Below, piece after piece: positions 1-5,386 of a stretch of DNA of 6,197 nt; positions within the stretch are counted from its first letter, which is position 1; each line of letters begins with the position of its first letter. Source of the stretch: JACZSB01 sp965372015 (lineage in GTDB: Bacteria > Fidelibacterota > Marinisomatia > SCGC-AAA003-L08 > TS1B11); the NCBI GenBank assembly GCA_965372015.1, contig CBDVAP010000149.1, forward strand, positions 1-6,197, in the 5' to 3' direction. The position numbers and the translations under genes were made by a program. The notes below the pieces were generated by a model. The model saw only the letters and a list, made by a program, of their open reading frames with translations. It did not search any database and was not told the DNA's origin.

Positions 1-119
1 ATCACCTGGCGGCCCAGGAGATCGTAGATTATTAGATTAACCAGACCTGTTTCCGGGACGGTGAAGGGAATGTGGGTGATGGGGTTGAATGGATTGGGAT
101 AGTTTTGATACAGGGTGAA
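1..119 (-). other. Start of a T9SS type A C-terminal sorting domain (in the GHL10 protein)
   Basis: From residue 962 the hydrolase reads FTLYQNYPNPFNPITHIPF and then VPETGLVNLIIYDLLGRQV, cut by the window edge. The YQNYPNPFNP signature followed by short beta strands and YDLLGRQV is the widespread type A secretion/FlgD-like Ig fold found at the C-terminus of T9SS cargo in the FCB group. By family knowledge the domain is about 80-90 residues, so the protein should end roughly 40-50 codons beyond the left edge. It marks the enzyme for transport across the outer membrane and for attachment to, or release from, the cell surface. Confidence 0.85.
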
Positions 120-3002
120 CTGTGAAGGAAGGAGCGTGCTTCCCTGGGCGATGGTCACGATATAGTCCTGCTTCACCAGACGCAGGTTGCTGAAATAGAT
201 ATCGCCCTCCGCAGCGGATGCACCCGGTTCGTGGGTGAGCTGGAAGCTGTCGAAGTAGAGCGTGGTGGGATTGTCCCACTGGCCGTTGCCGATCCACTCG
301 CCGAAACCAGCGGTATCGCCAAGGTGCCATTCCACCAGCTGCCAACCGTACCAGTCGATGGGTATCCATTGTGAAACCTCATGGAGATCGCCCCTGCCCG
401 TCACGCGCCCGTCATCCAGGCAGAAACGGAAGCTATTGTGGCTGCCGTCGCCGAAGACGAAGCACTGGAGGACGTAACTGGTATCGAACTTCAGGGTTGA
501 GGTGCTCATGTACTCCCGCAGAAGATGAGTGACGGCGGTGTCAATCCAGACGTAGTGCAGGCGGGCGGCCTTTCGATACGCGGGCCGAGCGGAGGGCAGG
601 TAGGCGTCCGTGGACAGGCCGAAAGTAGATTCCAACTCGTCAATTCCTTCGGTCGAGCCACTATAATCCGGACTTTCCCAGGCGCTGGTGGACAGAAATT
701 GATCGAGAAGCACCTCCTCCACCGTCCATAGGTGGGAAGCGGAGAAAGTTAGCGAGAGATCAGCGTCGAGGGGATTGCCGATTGAATCGGTAAGGTCCGA
801 GCGGAGGAGAAGGCTATATGTGCCGCCCGGTACCAGCATGGCTTCCAGGGGCTGGACGCTGAGGACCGCTCGGGACCGGACATTGGTGACCTTGTGATGG
901 GTCGGCACTGTGGTACCCTCCCGGGTAAGAACCAGCGTCGTTTCGGTGATTGAGGCGGGGTCCAGGTGCTCATCGAAAAGGAAGGTGATCACATCGTCAC
1001 GGTAGATGCTGTCCGTTGGTGCATTTGCGCTGGGGTAGGTACCAAGTACCAACGGCCCGGTGATATCCTGTGATTTTGATGTAAAGTGTAGGGTAAAGGA
1101 ATCCCCCGGCACCCCGTCGCCATTCCCATCAAGGGGTACGCCGTTGATGTCGATAGCGGTGGAATCAATAGTGAGGATGTAGGCGGTCGCATACGCAAAA
1201 TTATCGAGCCAGACCAGGGTAGCTTGCTTGTGGTCGTCGGACCAGGAAATATTATCCAGTATGATAGCGGGAGAGAGTGAGAGGGCCCCGGTCAGTGCGG
1301 CGGTATCCATGGTCTTGGAGAATGTGATGGTGAAGGAGGCATTCACAGCAATTGAATCGTCTTCCGCTGGATAGGTGACGATAACCACCGGGGCGAATGA
1401 GGGGATGGAGTCGGTCGTCACAGTGTTGGAAGAAGCGGACTCATTCCAGTAGCGGTCGATGTCGGTGGCGCCGTAGGTGTAGCGGCTGTTGTAATCCTGC
1501 GTGCCGGTGAAGGCTGCGGGAAAAGTATATGCGCCGCTGCCGAAGTGAATATCGACAATCTCATCAGCGGCGGTATCGAGTCCAGCATCCTCGGAGCGGT
1601 AAATGGCGTACCAATGGTTGCCGGTCTGGCCGGGGTCGGGGGTTACCGTCAGTTCGTAAGTCAGGGAATCGATATTATTGACGGTCAGCGCTGGGGCAGC
1701 GGGGGGGACAGCGACGATCGTCCGGGTGGGGCGAATCTTAGTTTTATTGTTAAAAAAAGTAGCACCGGCCTCTTCCCAATATTGGTGGAGGTTCCATTTC
1801 CCGAAGCTGAAGAACTGGAAGCCATCCACCCACGGGACGGTGCGGCAAGCGTCCACTATCTGCTGGTGGTTGGCCCATCTATTTTGATCGTGCAGAATAT
1901 AAGAGGCAGGCCCGACGGAAAACAGGCGCCCGTCATCGATACCGGGCTGGATGAAGGCCTGCCAGTTTTGCCCTGCATTGCCGGTCAACATGCCGGTAAA
2001 CCCGGCTCCGGTTGTCCAATGATAATGCATGGGTGTGAGTTGCTCCACAGACCCCTCGTTGAACCACAGGGCGGCATCCTGGAAGACCCGGTGATACCCA
2101 TTCCAACCGTCTGCGCCGCCCCAATTGTAGTTGCCCAAAGCCGCTGGCGACAGTCGCACCCAGGGTTTCACAACCTGGATGGAATCGTGGAGGGTCTGCA
2201 CAAAATCGGTGACACACCAGCGCCACCAATCCTCCCAGGATGGGAATTGGCCACCACCCACACTGTCGGGTGGGTCAGCCCCATAGGGGTGATCAATATC
2301 ATAGAGGTAGCGGTCCGGGTCGGCGGCAGCGTTCAGGGCCTCCAGCTGAGCCGGTGAGATCATGCCGTCCAGGGGGAATTCCTCCTGCCCGATAACCTTG
2401 CCCAGTGCGGGGGCGTAGTTGACGGTGGTGGTGGTATACTCATTCCAGCGGACATAGTCCAGGTGCAGGCCGTCGATATCATAGTTGTTGACGATCTCCA
2501 TGGCAACGTCAACCAGATAAGCCCTCACCGAGTCCAGGCCTGGTGAGAGGGCGCGCTTGGCTGGCATGGGGTCACCGTTCCCGTCACGGCAAACCCAGGT
2601 GGGGTGTTCGGCAGCGGGAGCGCCCGAAGTGATGCTGCTAGCGGCAAATACATTAAACCAGGCGTGCAGTTCAAGCCCGCGGGCGTGGGCCTGTTCAATG
2701 GCGTAAGCCAGGGGATCGTAGCCGGGGTAATCGTAACCGGCATAGTAACCCCATGGCTCGTAGGAGGACTGGTAGTAGGCGGTCCCCGATTGGCGGGCCT
2801 GCCACAATACGGCGTTCATATTGCCAGCGGCATGGTTGTCCATAATGGATCGCACCGTAGCCTGATTCACTTCCGGCGTGGCATCCGGGTTGATGTGTTC
2901 CCAGGTGATTACCCAGGTGGCCCGGAATTCCTCGTTGCTTGTTTGAGCACCAATTTGAGAAATAATCAACAGGCTAACAGGTATATATTTAAAAATTTTT
3001 AT
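1..3002 (-). CDS. Secreted GHL10-family (DUF187) glycoside-hydrolase-like protein with FN3, two Big_5, jelly-roll-like and T9SS sorting domains; 3' end outside window
   Basis: I translated this frame codon by codon: it stays open for 1000 codons to the left edge with no stop or frameshift. Numbering from an ATA at 3002, residues 1-20 look like a signal peptide (KIFKYIPVSLLIISQIGAQ). Residues 24-415 form a GHL10-type TIM barrel: FRATWV near 26, HAWFN at 113-117, DGLHLDYVRW at 177-186, RLSP at 283-286, LTPMHYHW at 322-329 and DGFQFFSFG at 393-401. These match family signatures (HAWxN, DGxHxDxY, SP, PQxYW). The E. coli relative DigH (YddW) cleaves denuded peptidoglycan glycans; the substrate here is unknown. 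Next come an FN3-like domain (about 429-532), two Big_5 Ig-like domains (534-643, 645-757), a jelly-roll-like domain (762-955) and a T9SS sorting domain from 962. No ATG, GTG or TTG gives an intact signal peptide; the first in-frame ATG is codon 54. The start is uncertain, the identity fairly sure. Confidence 0.88.
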   Translation of the reverse strand, partial: MKIFKYIPVSLLIISQIGAQTSNEEFRATWVITWEHINPDATPEVNQATVRSIMDNHAAGNMNAVLWQARQSGTAYYQSSYEPWGYYAGYDYPGYDPLAYAIEQAHARGLELHAWFNVFAASSITSGAPAAEHPTWVCRDGNGDPMPAKRALSPGLDSVRAYLVDVAMEIVNNYDIDGLHLDYVRWNEYTTTTVNYAPALGKVIGQEEFPLDGMISPAQLEALNAAADPDRYLYDIDHPYGADPPDSVGGGQFPSWEDWWRWCVTDFVQTLHDSIQVVKPWVRLSPAALGNYNWGGADGWNGYHRVFQDAALWFNEGSVEQLTPMHYHWTTGAGFTGMLTGNAGQNWQAFIQPGIDDGRLFSVGPASYILHDQNRWANHQQIVDACRTVPWVDGFQFFSFGKWNLHQYWEEAGATFFNNKTKIRPTRTIVAVPPAAPALTVNNIDSLTYELTVTPDPGQTGNHWYAIYRSEDAGLDTAADEIVDIHFGSGAYTFPAAFTGTQDYNSRYTYGATDIDRYWNESASSNTVTTDSIPSFAPVVIVTYPAEDDSIAVNASFTITFSKTMDTAALTGALSLSPAIILDNISWSDDHKQATLVWLDNFAYATAYILTIDSTAIDINGVPLDGNGDGVPGDSFTLHFTSKSQDITGPLVLGTYPSANAPTDSIYRDDVITFLFDEHLDPASITETTLVLTREGTTVPTHHKVTNVRSRAVLSVQPLEAMLVPGGTYSLLLRSDLTDSIGNPLDADLSLTFSASHLWTVEEVLLDQFLSTSAWESPDYSGSTEGIDELESTFGLSTDAYLPSARPAYRKAARLHYVWIDTAVTHLLREYMSTSTLKFDTSYVLQCFVFGDGSHNSFRFCLDDGRVTGRGDLHEVSQWIPIDWYGWQLVEWHLGDTAGFGEWIGNGQWDNPTTLYFDSFQLTHEPGASAAEGDIYFSNLRLVKQDYIVTIAQGSTLLPSQFTLYQNYPNPFNPITHIPFTVPETGLVNLIIYDLLGRQV

Positions 3003-3022
3003 GATCGATAATTCTCAATTTG
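2951..3022. repeat. Imperfect inverted repeat spanning the lipoprotein/hydrolase junction
   Basis: On the plus strand CAATTTGAGAA at 2951-2961 is the reverse complement of TTCTCAATTTG at 3012-3022 except for one base, and two further inner positions pair after a mismatch (12 of 14 overall). The arms are separated by about 50 nt and bracket the lipoprotein stop, the presumed hydrolase start and an A5T5 palindrome. In the transcript the arms could pair and place the start region in the loop. It could also be chance in AT-rich DNA. Confidence 0.4.
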
Positions 3023-4332
3023 ATTATGGACGAGTGCAGGTTGTTATTAATAATAGTTGCTATCCTGCGTGGACAATTCCTTACCTGCCCTTTCCTACGG
3101 CCCCAGTACGGTGCACCATCTACAGTCATGGTGACTCGTTTCACAGCGCGCGCGTCAGCATCGATCGGCTTGTAATTGATATAGGCATACTTACTCTGGC
3201 CCCATACAATAGCGCTTATGGGAGGTTCCAGCTCAGCTACAGTAGGGTAAAATTGTTGCGGTAGGTTCTGATCGTAGGGTTCCTTTAATATATAGAGTGC
3301 AACTTCCTCGCTTGCAGCCAATAGAAGGTCCCCGGTACTGGTAAAAGTCATATCGTTAATAATCGGTCCGAATTCCCCGGCGAAAGAGCCCCAATCAAAA
3401 ACCAACTCAGGATCACCCAAGAGGGTATCACCGTTAATGATCCGGTTACGCCAGATCCCAGCGAAAAAATCCACGGTATCATTGCCCGTAAAAAAGCCGG
3501 CAGTATAGACGTAATCGCCAAAAACACGCAAAGTATTGATTGTGACATCCCACGGATAAGACGCGGCCTCGCTGATTGATCCATCGGTAGTAAAGCGGAA
3601 TATTTTCCCTCCGCTACCAGCAGCATACCCAACTCCATCACTTCCAAAATCGAGCTGAATGATCTTTTCCGGTGCTTGAATAAACAGTTCGTTAGCAGTA
3701 CCTCCCGGGAGGACACGGAAGATGTATTCCAACCTGAGCAGGCCATACAAAGATCCATCTGGTCCCATGCGCATGAAATCAAACTTAGATGCCGGAATGG
3801 TCGCGTACGGTGTCGGCACGCCTTGCGGATCAACCTTAATTATTTGCTTGGGATTGACGGATACATAAAGGTTTTCAAGCGAATCCATAGCGAGGCCAAA
3901 GACGTTATCAGCGCTCTTGTCGTCGGTTTTCTCAAATCCGCCGAAGTCGATCACGGGATCAATGAGCCGGTAGGGTTCAAAGGTATCGAAGAGTTCCGCC
4001 CCGATTACGGCCACGTGTACAGTGAGAGAGTCACCATCGAGGTCGGGTACCCTGACAGTCAGCCGGCCGGGTTCTGAATCCAGTACCATCCCCTGTGAAC
4101 CGCCAAAATGGACTTTGTTGAATTCCTTGTCGGCCGAGAAATTTTCGCCGATGATTTCCACGATGCCCACGCCCCCCAGAGCGCCGGTATCCGGCAGCAC
4201 TGCATCGATTATTGGATCGGACTCTCCATTGAAATCAGGCGCCCAGAGGCTTTCCGGATAGTTATTCTCCGTGCATGAGCCAAACCCAAGGGTTAGGATT
4301 AGGATGGCCGCAGTGCTATAGGTAACTCTCAC
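2989..4332 (-). CDS. Outer-surface or periplasmic lipoprotein with TIG/IPT domain and beta-propeller-like (NHL/SMP-30-like) body
   Basis: This is a 447-residue protein starting at GTG (4332-4330), which overlaps the TGA of the upstream gene as GTGA; a GGGG about 8 nt upstream is a weak ribosome site. The N-terminus (MRVTYSTAAILILTLGFGSC) is a lipoprotein signal with probable lipidated Cys20; FGSC is a relaxed lipobox. Residues about 38-123 (PIIDAVLPDTGALGG, IIGENFSADKEFNKVHFGG, LTVRVP) follow the TIG/IPT Ig-like pattern. Residues about 125-405 contain repeated blade-like segments such as GLAMDSLENLYVSV followed by IIKVDPQG, as in NHL/SMP-30 propellers. The expected role is binding or scaffolding at the membrane; no catalytic motif is visible. 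The last ~35 residues, after GAPYWGRR, are basic, AT-rich in DNA and unlike the rest, so they may be read-through of a former intergenic spacer. Placed between a PorV homologue and a T9SS cargo, it probably works with them. Confidence 0.85.
   Translation of the reverse strand: MRVTYSTAAILILTLGFGSCTENNYPESLWAPDFNGESDPIIDAVLPDTGALGGVGIVEIIGENFSADKEFNKVHFGGSQGMVLDSEPGRLTVRVPDLDGDSLTVHVAVIGAELFDTFEPYRLIDPVIDFGGFEKTDDKSADNVFGLAMDSLENLYVSVNPKQIIKVDPQGVPTPYATIPASKFDFMRMGPDGSLYGLLRLEYIFRVLPGGTANELFIQAPEKIIQLDFGSDGVGYAAGSGGKIFRFTTDGSISEAASYPWDVTINTLRVFGDYVYTAGFFTGNDTVDFFAGIWRNRIINGDTLLGDPELVFDWGSFAGEFGPIINDMTFTSTGDLLLAASEEVALYILKEPYDQNLPQQFYPTVAELEPPISAIVWGQSKYAYINYKPIDADARAVKRVTMTVDGAPYWGRRKGQVRNCPRRIATIINNNLHSSIIKLRIIDHKNF
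2990..3001. other. 12-bp perfect palindrome (T A5T5 A) at the shifted reading-frame junction
   Basis: TAAAAATTTTTA is self-complementary. It contains the last codons of the lipoprotein (AAA AAT TTT, before TAA) and, one base shifted, the AAA ATT TTT AAA codons of the hydrolase signal peptide. It lies in the most AT-rich stretch of the window (about 2941-3060), while the flanking coding sequence is visibly richer in G and C. There is no GC-rich stem, so it is not a typical rho-independent terminator. I see no convincing -35/-10 pair or TAnnTTTG-type promoter here either. Confidence 0.5.
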
Positions 4333-4344
4333 TGGTTAAACCCC
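4329..4344 (-). promoter_or_regulatory. GTGA stop-start overlap coupling the PorV-like and lipoprotein genes
   Basis: On the minus strand the PorV-like gene ends AAC CAG TGA and the lipoprotein starts GTG AGA GTT, sharing GTGA (4332-4329). A GGGG at 4344-4341 gives a weak Shine-Dalgarno-like core about 8 nt upstream of the GTG. Such overlaps usually mean translational coupling and roughly matched output of the two proteins. Confidence 0.65.
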
Positions 4345-5372
4345 AGCGATATCCTCTGAACGCCGGCAAAGTGCTCGGTGGGCGTGAAGGCATAGTCGAA
4401 TGATACACCAGCAATTTGCACACCGAATCCGGCGGCGAGGCTCTCTTCGTCGCTGTTGCTCTTATAGCCCATTCGCAGTGCCAGACGCTCCATGACAACA
4501 TATTCTAAGCCCAGGTTTACGATCTCAGGATGAGACCGGGGGTGGCTGGCATCCAGGGAGAGGCGCAAGATCCGGCCGTCCTGGGCCGCTCCCAGGAAAT
4601 CGTAGAGATTCATTGAAGCCCCGATTGTGAAGGTGAGCGGCAGTTGAAAACTCTCCCGGGCAAAAGTGACTTCCTTAGAAAAATTACGTACCGACATGGC
4701 GAAGACCAGGCTTTTGTAAGGGGTGTGGTAGTAGGTGCCAAAATCGTATGCCAGCACGTTCGAAGTATGTTTTTCTACCACCAGATCATCCTCTGTGGCC
4801 CATAGCGCCTCACCGAGGTATTGTGCGGCCAATTTGACCTGCCCCCCGGCGGCAAAACGGTCGGTAAGGCTGCGGGCATAGCCTATACCGGCCACAAAGG
4901 CGGTGGGATAGAAGGGCCCAGTGTCGAGATAACCCTGCTCATTAGGCCAGACAGTGGTCCCGTAAAATTCTCCGTAGTCTACATTCATGAAGGTGAAGCC
5001 GATCACCCCCAAGCGGCCTCCCCAGGGCCTCAGCGCCCCGGTTAAGGACTGATGGGTTATACTTGCAATCCAGCTGTTCCGGCTCATAGTAAAGTCAAAC
5101 CGGCTATCCATAAAGGCGAGACCGGCCGGATTGAAATCCAAAGCTGATGAACCGAGATCCAAGGCGGTGCCGGACCCGGCCAGGGCGCCAGTCCGGGCAT
5201 GGGTACCAATGCTGAGGAACTGATAGCCGGTTTGGGCTAATTTCAGCTGCCGCGCGCCGCTTTGGGCATTCAGGAGACCCACCATTGCCATACAGTAGAT
5301 GAGGCCATATAGACCTAGTCTCGCAAGAAAGAAGCGGTATTTGTGTTTTATATTAGAAATTATCGTCTTCAA
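4329..5372 (-). CDS. PorV/PorQ-family outer-membrane beta-barrel protein (T9SS-associated)
   Basis: Proposed product is 347 residues from a TTG start at 5372. This start lies 8 nt past the upstream TAA, is preceded by AGG-rich sequence, and gives a complete signal peptide: basic KHKYR near residues 9-13, a hydrophobic stretch to GLLNA, and cleavage near Ala36. An ATG at 5492 would overlap the upstream gene by 112 nt and add a non-signal leader, while the ATGs at 5291 and 5285 remove the basic n-region. Family marks are FLSIGTHARTGALAGSGTAL, FNPAGLAF at 80-87 (the NPAG turn), alternating beta-barrel strands, and a C-terminus FDYAFTPTEHFAGVQRISLG. PorV is the 14-strand barrel that shuttles T9SS cargo from the translocon to the attachment complex; PorQ is a related member. 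Many T9SS genomes carry several paralogues, and whether this is the core PorV or a dedicated one cannot be told here. Length is normal. Confidence 0.9.
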   Translation of the reverse strand: MKTIISNIKHKYRFFLARLGLYGLIYCMAMVGLLNAQSGARQLKLAQTGYQFLSIGTHARTGALAGSGTALDLGSSALDFNPAGLAFMDSRFDFTMSRNSWIASITHQSLTGALRPWGGRLGVIGFTFMNVDYGEFYGTTVWPNEQGYLDTGPFYPTAFVAGIGYARSLTDRFAAGGQVKLAAQYLGEALWATEDDLVVEKHTSNVLAYDFGTYYHTPYKSLVFAMSVRNFSKEVTFARESFQLPLTFTIGASMNLYDFLGAAQDGRILRLSLDASHPRSHPEIVNLGLEYVVMERLALRMGYKSNSDEESLAAGFGVQIAGVSFDYAFTPTEHFAGVQRISLGFNQ

Positions 5373-5386
5373 ATTGCCTGTTACCT
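5370..5386 (-). promoter_or_regulatory. Coupled stop / ribosome site / TTG start of the PorV-like gene
   Basis: Read on the minus strand, the last Arg codon AGG (5386-5384) and stop TAA of the upstream gene are followed by CAGG, a 4-nt spacer and TTG AAG ACG (TTG at 5372-5370). Two AGG cores lie within 12 nt of the TTG. This arrangement favours re-initiation by ribosomes that finish the upstream gene. It decides the start because only this codon supplies the positively charged signal-peptide n-region. Confidence 0.6.

Noticed and set aside
1545..2357. A 270-codon open frame on the plus strand
   Set aside because: It lies wholly antisense to the GHL10 barrel, whose frame is intact with recognisable motifs; the plus-strand product is low-complexity Gly/Pro/Val with no domain.
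2604..3011. Plus-strand frame of 135 codons reaching the AT-rich junction
   Set aside because: It is antisense to the hydrolase N-terminal region and lacks any recognisable motif or ribosome site; a shadow of the real gene.
2985..3060. Rho-independent terminator between the lipoprotein and hydrolase genes
   Set aside because: The palindromes here are pure A/T with no GC stem followed by a U-tract, and the downstream gene overlaps the stop codon.
3348..4077. Additional frames on both strands inside the lipoprotein gene
   Set aside because: They overlap the TIG/propeller lipoprotein frame, which has a signal peptide, coherent domains and operon spacing; the alternatives have none of these.
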